Notes: a model not told the origin generated them from the letters alone. Counted from the first letter of the stretch, positions 1 to 7,153 are shown. The stretch: DNA of 9,337 nt from Gordonia westfalica (GCF_900105725.1 NZ_FNLM01000019.1:1-9337); one strand, 5' to 3'. Made by a program: numbers and translations.

Positions 1-323
1 ATATTCCTGGGTGGGGGTTTCGGGCATCGACACCGTGAGCAGGAAGTGGGTGGCCCGCCCGATGATGGGGGCCAGCGTTTCCTGTTGCACCACATAGTCG
101 ATGGAGGGTGGTTCCACCACGCCGGGATGGAGATGATGGGGGTGGTGGCGTTCCGGACGGGGTCGCCTTCGAAAAAGTAGAGGGTCGATGCTGCACCGAC
201 CGGCCACGATGTGATGTTGCCGGAGGTGGCGTCGATGGGGTCGAGGGAGAAAACCAGGTCACTGTTCTGGTAGAGGGGGATTTCCGCTTTCGTTCCCTCC
301 CATCCGAGGGTGACGGTGGTCAT
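1..323 (-). CDS. Gene 8 copy, partial, with one deletion (left arm)
   Basis: This is the mirror of 8942-9266. It starts at the ATG at 323, overlapping the gene 7 TGA, and runs off the left end. It lacks one base in the run at 124-126 (GCCGGGATGG versus GCCGGGGATGG), which shifts the frame after about residue 67. At the three places where the right arm is wrong (near 59, 73 and 137), this arm has the frame-keeping sequence. Confidence 0.65.
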   Translation of the reverse strand, partial: MTTVTLGWEGTKAEIPLYQNSDLVFSLDPIDATSGNITSWPVGAASTLYFFEGDPVRNATTPIISIPAWWNHPPSTMWCNRKRWPPSSGGPPTSCSRCRCPKPPPRN

Positions 324-681
324 GGTGTCTCCTGTTCTGTGAGTTCATATCCGAGTGCCGCCAAAGCATCAGCGTGGGTGGCGAGGTCGGGTTGATGGTC
401 ATCGCGAACGACTTCGAGTCAGTCGACAGGATCGGGGTCAAACCGTTGGCGGGGTCACCGTCGTAGTCGATGACCTGGCCACGCTCATCCGACAGGAACA
501 CCGACACATCGGTTTCAGATGCGACCGCGAGACGGAACCTGCATTCCATGCTGGTGAGAATCGAAGTCATGTCAGGCACTTCCACCACCAACACCAACAG
601 GAACCCATCCTCCGTGGAGTACAGGTTCGTGATCGGCGGCATATGCGGAAGAGCTTCAGCCACAAGGGTTGCTGGTTTCAT
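320..681 (-). pseudogene. Gene 7 copy with four single-base deletions (left arm)
   Basis: This is the mirror of 8580-8945. Relative to that copy it lacks one base in each of four short runs, near 546 (TTCC), 534 (CGG), 510 (TCGG) and 390 (GGG). The first three together drop one codon and scramble a short stretch. The fourth shifts the C-terminus into a frame running far past the normal stop. All four are homopolymer shortenings, which suggests base-calling error. Confidence 0.8.
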
Positions 682-683
682 AC

Positions 684-1018
684 TCATCTCCAGAAGATCC
701 AGATCACACCGGTAGCGCCGATACCGCCAGCGCCGAATGAGCCGGTTACCGCCGTTCGAACCACCACCACCGCCACCACCACCGCCGGGATAGCCGCCCG
801 GCCGCCAGCTCCGCCGCTGTAGTTGAGGAAGCTGACACGGCCACCACCACCACCGCCACCACCACCGGCGCCGCCACACTTCGTTTGAGTTGCCGGCGAC
901 ACGTTCGCGCCTGCACCACCGGGTCCACCGTTACCGCTAGGCGCACCTGCCCCCGCAGTCCCACCAGCGCCGAGAGGCGTTGACCCGCCCGCCAAACCAT
1001 TCGTGCCGGAGTCTGCTA
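684..1018 (-). pseudogene. Gene 6 C-terminal part, with two indels (left arm copy)
   Basis: This is the mirror of 8243-8577. Relative to the partner it lacks one G at about 800 (GCCCGGCCG versus GCCCGGGCCG) and has one extra T at 746-747. Between these two changes the frame is shifted, turning the Gly/Pro/Tyr stretch into an Ala/Val-rich one (AAIPAVVVAVVVV). The frame is then restored for the C-terminal GATGVIWIFWR. Confidence 0.75.
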
Positions 1019-2107
1019 GTGTCCTGAGTCATTAATTCGTGTGCAGTAGTGGGCGATGGAGTCGAGGATCTGGTCAGCGGTCTTGACCCACACGTAGGGG
1101 CGGGGGTTGTCGTTCCAGGTCTCGATCCACGCTCTGATGTCGGCATTGAGTGCTCGTACGGTGCGGTGGGTGGAGCGTTGGAGTTTCTTGGTGGTCAGTT
1201 CGGCGAACCAGCGTTCGACGAGGTTCATCCAGGATGAGCTGGTGGGGGTGAAGTGGACAACAAACCGCGGGTGCGCGGTCAGCCATCGCTTGACCGCGGG
1301 TGTCTTGTGGGTGGAGGCATTGTCCATGACCAGGTGGACGTCGAGCTCGTCGGGTACCTCGGCGTCGATCTTGCGGAGGAATCCGATGAATTCCGTTGCG
1401 CGATGCCGTGAGTGAAGCGAACCGATGACTTTGCCCGACGCGATGTCCAACGCCGCGTACAGGCTGGAGGTGCCGTTGCGCACGTAGTCGTGGCTGGCCC
1501 GTTGCGGGGTGCCCGGGAGCATGGGAAAGATCGGCTGGGTGCGATCGAGCGCTTGGATCTGGGTCTTCTCGTCAACGCAGAGCACCAGGGCACGTTCGGG
1601 TGGGTTCATGTAGAGCCCGACGACGTCGCGGACCTTTTCGGTGAACATGGGATCTTTCGACAGCTTCCACGAATCCTGTTTGTGTGGAGCCAATCCGAAC
1701 GCTCTCCATACACGCGAAACAGTTGACTGCGACATGTCGAGATGCTCAGCCATCGACCGAGTCGACCAGTGTGTCGCATTCTTCGGAGTGGTCTCGAGAG
1801 TTGCGGTGATCAGGTCTTTGATCTGCTCGTCGCCGACGGTTCGAGGTCGCCCGGGCCGGGGTTCGTCGAGCAACCCCTCGCAGCGGTGCTCGACGAACCG
1901 GCCTCGCCATCGCCGCACGGTACCTCGGTTGAGGCCGAGTCGTTGTGCCACTTCGGTATTCGACCCGCCATCTGCGGCAGCGAGAACGATTCGTGATCGC
2001 ATCGCCAAACCCGAGGCCGTCGTTCGCCGACGCGCCCACCCTTCGAGCTCACGGCGCTCGTCATCGGTCAGAACAATATCCACTGCTCGCGGACCCCGGG
2101 TTGCCAT
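1016..2107 (-). CDS. IS630-family transposase (left arm copy)
   Basis: This copy encodes exactly the same 363 residues as 7154-8245, with the DDE triad D179, D262 and E298. Its stop likewise uses the target TA and the adjoining host base. The product is complete and presumed functional. Confidence 0.92.
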   Translation of the reverse strand: MATRGPRAVDIVLTDDERRELEGWARRRTTASGLAMRSRIVLAAADGGSNTEVAQRLGLNRGTVRRWRGRFVEHRCEGLLDEPRPGRPRTVGDEQIKDLITATLETTPKNATHWSTRSMAEHLDMSQSTVSRVWRAFGLAPHKQDSWKLSKDPMFTEKVRDVVGLYMNPPERALVLCVDEKTQIQALDRTQPIFPMLPGTPQRASHDYVRNGTSSLYAALDIASGKVIGSLHSRHRATEFIGFLRKIDAEVPDELDVHLVMDNASTHKTPAVKRWLTAHPRFVVHFTPTSSSWMNLVERWFAELTTKKLQRSTHRTVRALNADIRAWIETWNDNPRPYVWVKTADQILDSIAHYCTRINDSGH

Positions 2108-2150
2108 TCCCCAGTCTATCAACCGAATGACAATTAATGACTCAGGACAC
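1019..2150 (-). mobile_element. IS630-family insertion sequence (left arm copy)
   Basis: This is the mirror copy of 7111-8242 with the same 19-bp inverted repeats and TA duplications (1017-1018 and 2151-2152). It occupies exactly the same site in the mirrored tail gene. It is therefore one insertion event seen twice, not an independent transposition. Confidence 0.95.
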
Positions 2151-2816
2151 TAGACCACCACCGCCGCCGTTCCCCGGCAGGGATGTGGTGGGTGAATAGC
2201 CGAACGATGTCGAGATCCCACCCTGCCCTGGGGTCGTGGTGATATGGGTGCCGAAACTGGACGGATTGCCATTCGTGCCAACGACGTAAGGCGTACTCGA
2301 ATCCACTGATTCGGGGTCGAGTTGCTGGAAAATGTATCCACCGCCGAGGCCGCCAGCTGCGCGGGTGGTGGTACTGGAGGTGCCGTCCGAACCGTTCTTC
2401 CCACATCCGATGAGACCCACGATCAGTTCGGTGATGTTTTCAGGTTTCGTCCACGTACCCGACGTGACCTTGGTTTCCACGTTGTAGCCGTTGAGGACGG
2501 CGTCAGCGATGGCCTGGATCGTGTACTGAACCTCTTGCGGATCACCAACCGAACCGCCACCAAACCAGCCATTGAAAATGCCGTTGATGATCGACGCAAT
2601 GTTCGCCGTCGCCGCATGAGCCAACAACCGGATCACATCAACCGGCTCACCCATATGCTTAAACTTCGGATTGAACTGGTTGTACGCGTAGTCATCCCAG
2701 AACGCCTGATCCGCATTCGCGAACTGCGACAGGCCTGACGTGGCACCGTTCGGGCGGTTCGCGGGCAGGAAGTATTTGCCCGGTACACCAGCACCGGGCT
2801 GATCTGGAGCTGTAAT
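2142..2816 (-). pseudogene. Gene 6 N-terminal part, cut by IS630 (left arm copy)
   Basis: This is the exact mirror of 6445-7119, with the same missing canonical start and the same Val-Ser-stop read-in from the IS end. The identity of both arms here makes a miscalled start codon less likely, unless both arms came from the same molecule or were polished with the same reads. Confidence 0.7.
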
Positions 2817-2818
2817 GG

Positions 2819-3520
2819 CTAACTCACCCCTTCGATCATGCGGGCCAACCGCTTAGCGTGGCCACCACCGTCGTAGTCCGTGGAATGCGCAGTGCCGAGA
2901 TAGTTGCGGATGTCCTCCCCCGCACGCGCGAAATCGGGCCAGCGGAACGGATTCCACCACGGCTGCGCCACCGCCAGACGTTCAGCGGTCTTGAACGCCC
3001 AGGCGCGGGCGGCCTCGGGTGTGCGCACCGACATCCACCCGGTTAGGTCGGCGACCGTGCGCAGCGGTGAACCTAGCGGCAGGTCGGCGATCGGATCACC
3101 CGGCGCCCACTCGGTGAACCGAGGCCGCGGGACGTGCAGCGCCCCGGCGATCCCGGACCGGCCGTGATGCACCGGCGTGTGCGGGTCGCCCAGCGTCGCG
3201 ACGGCGAGCACCTGATGGCGAGGCCGCCGAGGCAGGATGTCGCGCGCGTACTTCACTGCGACCGCCGCGCCCGCACTGTAGCCGCCGACGACCACGAGTT
3301 CGCGGGATTCGGTGACAGCTCGATCCAACGCTGCCGCGCCGATCGCTTTCGACTCCTCATACGACAGGTCGCCCATGCCGGTCGCCGGGCCGAAGTCGGC
3401 CGGGTACGGCACATACGTGAACTTCACCTTGCGGGGGTCGAGCGCGCGGCGCAGCGCCTCCGACGCGGGGGAGCCGCCGCGGGGTGCCCAAGTTCCGTCG
3501 ACCCAGAGAAGTTCGATCAT
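2819..3520 (-). CDS. Gene 5: lysin-B-like alpha/beta serine hydrolase (left arm copy)
   Basis: This copy is identical in protein sequence to 5741-6442: GYSAG elbow with Ser82, Asp142 and His212/His221. The start ATG at 3520 overlaps the TGA of the three-TM gene. The TAG stop lies two bases before the ATT that probably begins the tail protein. Confidence 0.8.
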   Translation of the reverse strand: MIELLWVDGTWAPRGGSPASEALRRALDPRKVKFTYVPYPADFGPATGMGDLSYEESKAIGAAALDRAVTESRELVVVGGYSAGAAVAVKYARDILPRRPRHQVLAVATLGDPHTPVHHGRSGIAGALHVPRPRFTEWAPGDPIADLPLGSPLRTVADLTGWMSVRTPEAARAWAFKTAERLAVAQPWWNPFRWPDFARAGEDIRNYLGTAHSTDYDGGGHAKRLARMIEGVS

Positions 3521-3888
3521 GACCGTCCTGCCCACCATGCTCGGATCTCGTCGCGCCACACTTGCCATGGCCGGCGGAAGTCGCCTGCCGCCCAACGGTC
3601 ACGGCGGGTCTTGTACTGCAACACCAGCAGCATCACCAGGAGCGCGAGCATCATCACGGCGCCACCCGAGTACAGGATGAATCGAATCCACGCCCGCCCC
3701 GGATAGTCAGTACCCGCCCACACTGACGCCGAGATCTGGAGAAAGACCAGCGACATCAGGGTCGACTTGCCTAGGTAGATGAGTGACACCCGCTCCTTCC
3801 ACCAGTACTGCCATGCGGCGTAGCAGATGGTGTAGACGGTGGCCAGCACGGCGAGCACCACAAGTGCCCAGTCGGCTATCAGCTCCAC
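3517..3888 (-). CDS. Gene 4: 123-aa three-TM membrane protein (left arm copy)
   Basis: This is an exact mirror of the gene at 5373-5744. It has the same three hydrophobic segments and the same GTG start sharing one base with the upstream TAG. Its TGA overlaps the ATG of the hydrolase copy. Confidence 0.8.
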   Translation of the reverse strand: MELIADWALVVLAVLATVYTICYAAWQYWWKERVSLIYLGKSTLMSLVFLQISASVWAGTDYPGRAWIRFILYSGGAVMMLALLVMLLVLQYKTRRDRWAAGDFRRPWQVWRDEIRAWWAGRS

Positions 3889-4082
3889 TAGTTCAGCCTT
3901 CCGAAGATCAGCTCGGCCCAGTGGTTGCGTTCCAACTGGTCACGAAGCTCCCGCTGTACCGGCCGCGCCCGTTCGGCGAGCCGTGCGCTTTCGGACCGGG
4001 CTTCTTCGGCCGATCGCGCGTTTCGCTTCGAGCGCGCATCAACTTCGTGCGCGCTCGCCCCCTTGGTCTTGAATCCCCACAT
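3888..4082 (-). CDS. Gene 3: 64-aa charged helical phage protein (left arm copy)
   Basis: This is the mirror copy of the gene at 5179-5373 and encodes the same 64 residues (MWGFKTKG to FGRLN). Its start overlaps the stop of the frameshifted gene 2 copy, and its stop overlaps the GTG of the three-TM gene. See the right-arm entry for its character. Confidence 0.78.
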   Translation of the reverse strand: MWGFKTKGASAHEVDARSKRNARSAEEARSESARLAERARPVQRELRDQLERNHWAELIFGRLN

Positions 4083-4380
4083 CAGTTGGACTCCAAGCTC
4101 TCTCGCAGTGCCTTCGACTGGCTCGCGATGAGCTGGCCGGCGACATTCCACTCGGCCATCGTCTGCGCGTTGCGCGCGTTGGTCTCGAGGAGGTCGGCGA
4201 TGGTCTTGGCGTCGCGCTCGGCCGCGGTCTTGTAGATCGAGATCTCCGATCCCATACGATCCAGCCACGGGCGAAGGCGATACCGAGCACGAGCGCCATG
4301 CCGACGACGACCCCCACCACGCCGATGTCACTCAGCGCGGCGGGGTTCATCCAAGCGCTGGCGCTCGAGGTCACGGTCAT
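4082..4380 (-). pseudogene. Gene 2 copy, frameshifted by one base (left arm)
   Basis: This is the reverse-complement copy of the 99-aa single-TM gene. It is 299 bases instead of 300 because CCC at 4251-4253 stands for a run of four in the partner. The frame is lost just after the TM segment (after GWIVW) and turns into Arg/Pro/Ser-rich shadow sequence. The intact partner and the single-base homopolymer difference point to a sequencing error, not a genuine broken gene. Confidence 0.8.
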
Positions 4381-4648
4381 CGGCCGAGGTTGACTTCGCG
4401 CTCGACGCCGTCAGCGGGAAGCTCAATACCTGCCAACACCTTCGGTGTGACCTGCGGGCGGGTGAACAGGAATCCGAGAGCAATCGTGGAGACCGCGAGG
4501 ATGGCGCCCTGTTGCTGCTCGCTGAGGTTCAAGCCGAACGCAACGACCAGCGGCACCGCGGTCTGAACGACCGCGACGAGGCCGGGTACACGCTCTCCTT
4601 CACCGAGATCACCACGAGCAGACCGAGCACCGCGTTGACCGCGGCCAT
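4377..4648 (-). CDS. Holin-like membrane protein, probably frameshifted (left arm and spacer)
   Basis: The C-terminal two thirds reads as a typical small actinophage holin-like protein. A hydrophobic stretch (LVAVVQTAVPLVVAFGL) is followed by the loop NLSEQQQGAI, a second hydrophobic stretch (ILAVSTIALGFLF), TRPQVTPK, and a polar tail ending VNLGR. Holins of this kind sit in the inner membrane and time lysis. Upstream, the coding-like frame changes. An ATG at 4648 opens a hydrophobic segment (MAAVNAVLGLLVVISVKES) that runs out of frame at about 4587. One extra C in the TACCCGG there would join both frames into about 90 residues. The uninterrupted ORF from ATG 4679 instead has a low-complexity, Arg/Gly-rich N-terminus and is less believable. 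The TGA overlaps the next ATG as ATGA. The holin role is inferred from topology and context. Confidence 0.6.
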
Positions 4649-4759
4649 GTGAGTCTCTGGTCTGGCTGAGTTCGTTCATGGAACAGAGTGGAAATGATAT
4701 TGACGTCTTTGAATCGTGCCATCACGTGGGTTCGTCATGACTCAAAGAGCATTCGAGTC
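4502..4759. other. Unrepeated centre (spacer) of the palindrome
   Basis: This is the only stretch present once between the two arms. On the minus strand, 4502-4648 continues the holin-like gene of the left arm, so the spacer's left part is natural phage sequence. Bases 4680-4759 lie upstream of that gene. There I see only a possible 20-codon minus-strand ORF (about 4678-4740) and no convincing promoter, terminator or RNA. The turn into the right arm is abrupt at 4759/4760. Confidence 0.85.
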
Positions 4760-4761
4760 TC

Positions 4762-4883
4762 CTCGCGGTCTCCACGATTGCTCTCGGATTCCTGTTCACC
4801 CGCCCGCAGGTCACACCGAAGGTGTTGGCAGGTATTGAGCTTCCCGCTGACGGCGTCGAGCGCGAAGTCAACCTCGGCGATGA
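4762..4883 (+). pseudogene. 5'-truncated, frameshifted copy of the holin-like gene (right arm)
   Basis: The right arm starts inside the holin-like gene. The first shared in-frame codons are CTC GCG GTC (residues LAV of LAVSTIALGF). No start codon precedes them in frame, because a TGA lies just upstream at about 4738 with no ATG, GTG or TTG between. A C present in the left copy (CTCGGCCGATGA) is missing at about 4877 (CTCGGCGATGA), so even this fragment ends out of frame. The missing 5' end follows from the palindrome junction; it is not evidence of gene decay. Confidence 0.75.
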
Positions 4884-5179
4884 CCGTGACCTCGAGCGCC
4901 AGCGCTTGGATGAACCCCGCCGCGCTGAGTGACATCGGCGTGGTGGGGGTCGTCGTCGGCATGGCGCTCGTGCTCGGTATCGCCTTCGCCCGTGGCTGGA
5001 TCGTATGGGGATCGGAGATCTCGATCTACAAGACCGCGGCCGAGCGCGACGCCAAGACCATCGCCGACCTCCTCGAGACCAACGCGCGCAACGCGCAGAC
5101 GATGGCCGAGTGGAATGTCGCCGGCCAGCTCATCGCGAGCCAGTCGAAGGCACTGCGAGAGAGCTTGGAGTCCAACTGA
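4880..5179 (+). CDS. Gene 2: 99-aa single-TM protein with helical tail (right arm)
   Basis: The 99-residue product has a short polar N-terminus (MTVTSSASAW), one strongly hydrophobic segment at about 19-43 (IGVVGVVVGMALVLGIAFARGWIVW), and a helical charged tail at about 50-99 rich in Ala, Glu, Lys and Gln. It is probably an inner-membrane protein with a coiled-coil-like soluble domain. I do not recognise a named family. Its place between a holin-like gene and other small membrane proteins suggests a lysis accessory or second holin or spanin-like role, which is inference only. The start ATG overlaps the upstream TGA (ATGA), and the stop overlaps the next start (TGATG). This arm has four Gs at 5007-5010 where the left arm has three; only this version keeps one frame. 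Confidence 0.8.
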   Translation: MTVTSSASAWMNPAALSDIGVVGVVVGMALVLGIAFARGWIVWGSEISIYKTAAERDAKTIADLLETNARNAQTMAEWNVAGQLIASQSKALRESLESN

Positions 5180-5373
5180 TGTGGGGATTCAAGACCAAGG
5201 GGGCGAGCGCGCACGAAGTTGATGCGCGCTCGAAGCGAAACGCGCGATCGGCCGAAGAAGCCCGGTCCGAAAGCGCACGGCTCGCCGAACGGGCGCGGCC
5301 GGTACAGCGGGAGCTTCGTGACCAGTTGGAACGCAACCACTGGGCCGAGCTGATCTTCGGAAGGCTGAACTAG
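5179..5373 (+). CDS. Gene 3: 64-aa charged helical phage protein (right arm)
   Basis: This is a 64-residue, highly charged protein: MWGFKTKG, then about 40 residues rich in Ala, Arg, Glu and Ser with coiled-coil character, then RNHWAELIFGRLN. The layout, a short aromatic and basic start, a charged helix and a C-terminal Asn-His-aromatic-Ala-Glu motif, resembles small proteins found beside lysis genes in actinophages. Their function is unknown to me. It has no TM segment or signal peptide. The start ATG at 5179 overlaps the preceding TGA (TGATG), which implies translational coupling. Its TAG at 5371-5373 shares the final G with the next GTG start. Both arms encode the same protein. Confidence 0.8.
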   Translation: MWGFKTKGASAHEVDARSKRNARSAEEARSESARLAERARPVQRELRDQLERNHWAELIFGRLN

Positions 5374-5744
5374 TGGAGCTGATAGCCGACTGGGCACTTG
5401 TGGTGCTCGCCGTGCTGGCCACCGTCTACACCATCTGCTACGCCGCATGGCAGTACTGGTGGAAGGAGCGGGTGTCACTCATCTACCTAGGCAAGTCGAC
5501 CCTGATGTCGCTGGTCTTTCTCCAGATCTCGGCGTCAGTGTGGGCGGGTACTGACTATCCGGGGCGGGCGTGGATTCGATTCATCCTGTACTCGGGTGGC
5601 GCCGTGATGATGCTCGCGCTCCTGGTGATGCTGCTGGTGTTGCAGTACAAGACCCGCCGTGACCGTTGGGCGGCAGGCGACTTCCGCCGGCCATGGCAAG
5701 TGTGGCGCGACGAGATCCGAGCATGGTGGGCAGGACGGTCATGA
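5373..5744 (+). CDS. Gene 4: 123-aa three-TM membrane protein (right arm)
   Basis: The 123-residue product has three predicted membrane segments at about 6-27 (WALVVLAVLATVYTICYAAW), 36-57 (LIYLGKSTLMSLVFLQISAS) and 69-91 (RFILYSGGAVMMLALLVMLL). A basic cytoplasmic-like tail follows (YKTRRDRW, WRDEIRAWW). A Lys sits within segment two (K41). The start is GTG, whose G is the last base of the upstream TAG; it is the only start giving tight coupling. The stop TGA overlaps the hydrolase start as ATGA. Three-TM proteins of this size are common next to endolysin and lysin B genes in actinophages, so a holin-like or lysis-control role is plausible but unproven. Confidence 0.82.
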   Translation: MELIADWALVVLAVLATVYTICYAAWQYWWKERVSLIYLGKSTLMSLVFLQISASVWAGTDYPGRAWIRFILYSGGAVMMLALLVMLLVLQYKTRRDRWAAGDFRRPWQVWRDEIRAWWAGRS

Positions 5745-6442
5745 TCGAACTTCTCTGGGTCGACGGAACTTGGGCACCCCGCGGCGGCTCCCCCGCGTCG
5801 GAGGCGCTGCGCCGCGCGCTCGACCCCCGCAAGGTGAAGTTCACGTATGTGCCGTACCCGGCCGACTTCGGCCCGGCGACCGGCATGGGCGACCTGTCGT
5901 ATGAGGAGTCGAAAGCGATCGGCGCGGCAGCGTTGGATCGAGCTGTCACCGAATCCCGCGAACTCGTGGTCGTCGGCGGCTACAGTGCGGGCGCGGCGGT
6001 CGCAGTGAAGTACGCGCGCGACATCCTGCCTCGGCGGCCTCGCCATCAGGTGCTCGCCGTCGCGACGCTGGGCGACCCGCACACGCCGGTGCATCACGGC
6101 CGGTCCGGGATCGCCGGGGCGCTGCACGTCCCGCGGCCTCGGTTCACCGAGTGGGCGCCGGGTGATCCGATCGCCGACCTGCCGCTAGGTTCACCGCTGC
6201 GCACGGTCGCCGACCTAACCGGGTGGATGTCGGTGCGCACACCCGAGGCCGCCCGCGCCTGGGCGTTCAAGACCGCTGAACGTCTGGCGGTGGCGCAGCC
6301 GTGGTGGAATCCGTTCCGCTGGCCCGATTTCGCGCGTGCGGGGGAGGACATCCGCAACTATCTCGGCACTGCGCATTCCACGGACTACGACGGTGGTGGC
6401 CACGCTAAGCGGTTGGCCCGCATGATCGAAGGGGTGAGTTAG
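5741..6442 (+). CDS. Gene 5: lysin-B-like alpha/beta serine hydrolase, 233 aa (right arm)
   Basis: The 233-residue protein has the alpha/beta-hydrolase nucleophile elbow GYSAG with Ser82, preceded by the beta strand ELVVVGG. An LGDP motif follows at 110-113. A probable catalytic Asp is D142 in APGDPIADLP, and candidate catalytic His residues are H212 (TAHSTDY) and H221 (GGGHA). The order Ser, Asp, His and the GDP motif match cutinase, PE-PPE and mycobacteriophage lysin B hydrolases. Lysin B cleaves the ester link between mycolic acids and arabinogalactan in the outer envelope. No signal peptide is visible, as usual for phage lysin B. I chose ATG 5741 because it overlaps the upstream TGA (ATGA) and leads directly into MIELLWVDGTW; the longer ORF from 5666 runs through gene 4. 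Cutinase or tail-associated esterase are alternatives. Confidence 0.8.
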   Translation: MIELLWVDGTWAPRGGSPASEALRRALDPRKVKFTYVPYPADFGPATGMGDLSYEESKAIGAAALDRAVTESRELVVVGGYSAGAAVAVKYARDILPRRPRHQVLAVATLGDPHTPVHHGRSGIAGALHVPRPRFTEWAPGDPIADLPLGSPLRTVADLTGWMSVRTPEAARAWAFKTAERLAVAQPWWNPFRWPDFARAGEDIRNYLGTAHSTDYDGGGHAKRLARMIEGVS

Positions 6443-6444
6443 CC

Positions 6445-7119
6445 ATTACAGCTCCAGATCAGCCCGGTGCTGGTGTACCGGGCAAATACTTCCTGCCCGC
6501 GAACCGCCCGAACGGTGCCACGTCAGGCCTGTCGCAGTTCGCGAATGCGGATCAGGCGTTCTGGGATGACTACGCGTACAACCAGTTCAATCCGAAGTTT
6601 AAGCATATGGGTGAGCCGGTTGATGTGATCCGGTTGTTGGCTCATGCGGCGACGGCGAACATTGCGTCGATCATCAACGGCATTTTCAATGGCTGGTTTG
6701 GTGGCGGTTCGGTTGGTGATCCGCAAGAGGTTCAGTACACGATCCAGGCCATCGCTGACGCCGTCCTCAACGGCTACAACGTGGAAACCAAGGTCACGTC
6801 GGGTACGTGGACGAAACCTGAAAACATCACCGAACTGATCGTGGGTCTCATCGGATGTGGGAAGAACGGTTCGGACGGCACCTCCAGTACCACCACCCGC
6901 GCAGCTGGCGGCCTCGGCGGTGGATACATTTTCCAGCAACTCGACCCCGAATCAGTGGATTCGAGTACGCCTTACGTCGTTGGCACGAATGGCAATCCGT
7001 CCAGTTTCGGCACCCATATCACCACGACCCCAGGGCAGGGTGGGATCTCGACATCGTTCGGCTATTCACCCACCACATCCCTGCCGGGGAACGGCGGCGG
7101 TGGTGGTCTAGTGTCCTGA
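6445..7119 (+). pseudogene. Gene 6 N-terminal part: glycine-rich tail protein, cut by IS630 (right arm)
   Basis: This part encodes about 222 native residues. From about 6445 it reads ITAPDQPGAGVPGKYF, followed by a conserved-looking soluble N-terminus (ANRPNGATSG, FWDDYAYNQF). A helical stretch follows, then at about 120 the pattern GTWTKPEN-ITELIVGLIG that opens the glycine-rich beta domain of many phage tail fibre and adhesin proteins. The frame then enters a Gly run and the IS: CTA is followed by GTG TCC TGA, adding Val-Ser and a stop. The start is unclear. The first canonical ATG is 6607, but 54 coding-like codons precede it. ATT at 6445, ten bases after an AAGGGG, is the best placed. No ATG, GTG or TTG occurs in frame back to a TAA at 6406. 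It is probably a minor tail or receptor-contact protein. Confidence 0.72.
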
Positions 7120-7129
7120 GTCATTAATT
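7111..7129 (+). repeat. IS630 left terminal inverted repeat (right arm)
   Basis: The sequence GTGTCCTGAGTCATTAATT directly follows the TA target copy at 7109-7110. It pairs perfectly with the reverse complement of 8224-8242. The mirror copy is 2132-2150. Confidence 0.93.
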
Positions 7130-7153
7130 GTCATTCGGTTGATAGACTGGGGA

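Larger units (their letters stand above)
1..4501. repeat. Left arm of a giant inverted repeat
   Basis: This segment is the reverse complement of about 4760-9266. Paired positions sum to 9261 over most of the arm, for example transposase 1016-2107 with 7154-8245 and hydrolase 2819-3520 with 5741-6442. The match starts at base 1 and ends at 4501, where the two sides diverge abruptly. Roughly 860-4250 appears identical to its partner. The differences are single-base indels outside that block: near 73, 59, 124, 137, 390, 510, 534, 546, 746, 800, 4252 and 4383. The arm carries genes 1-8 on the minus strand. It is more probably a chimera or assembly product than a natural duplication. Confidence 0.97.

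Noticed and set aside
259..879. A 206-codon minus-strand ORF (and its 187-codon plus-strand mirror from 8382) rich in Trp and Arg at the N-terminus.
   Set aside because: The N-terminal part is the Gly codon run of the tail gene read in another frame; only the gene 7 part is real.
4502..4759. The centre as a replication origin, bidirectional promoter or hairpin telomere.
   Set aside because: Most of it is the 5' part of the holin-like gene, and I saw no iterons, clear divergent promoters or internal dyad centred on the axis.
4688..5179. A 163-codon plus-strand ORF that seems to fuse an unknown N-terminus to gene 2.
   Set aside because: Its first part is the holin-like gene end read in the wrong frame; the fusion exists only because of the missing C near 4877.
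5555..6127. A 190-codon ORF antisense to the hydrolase (mirror at 3134-3706).
   Set aside because: It is an Arg/Ala/His-rich shadow without domain-like features, typical of antisense frames in GC-rich genes; it overlaps better-supported genes.
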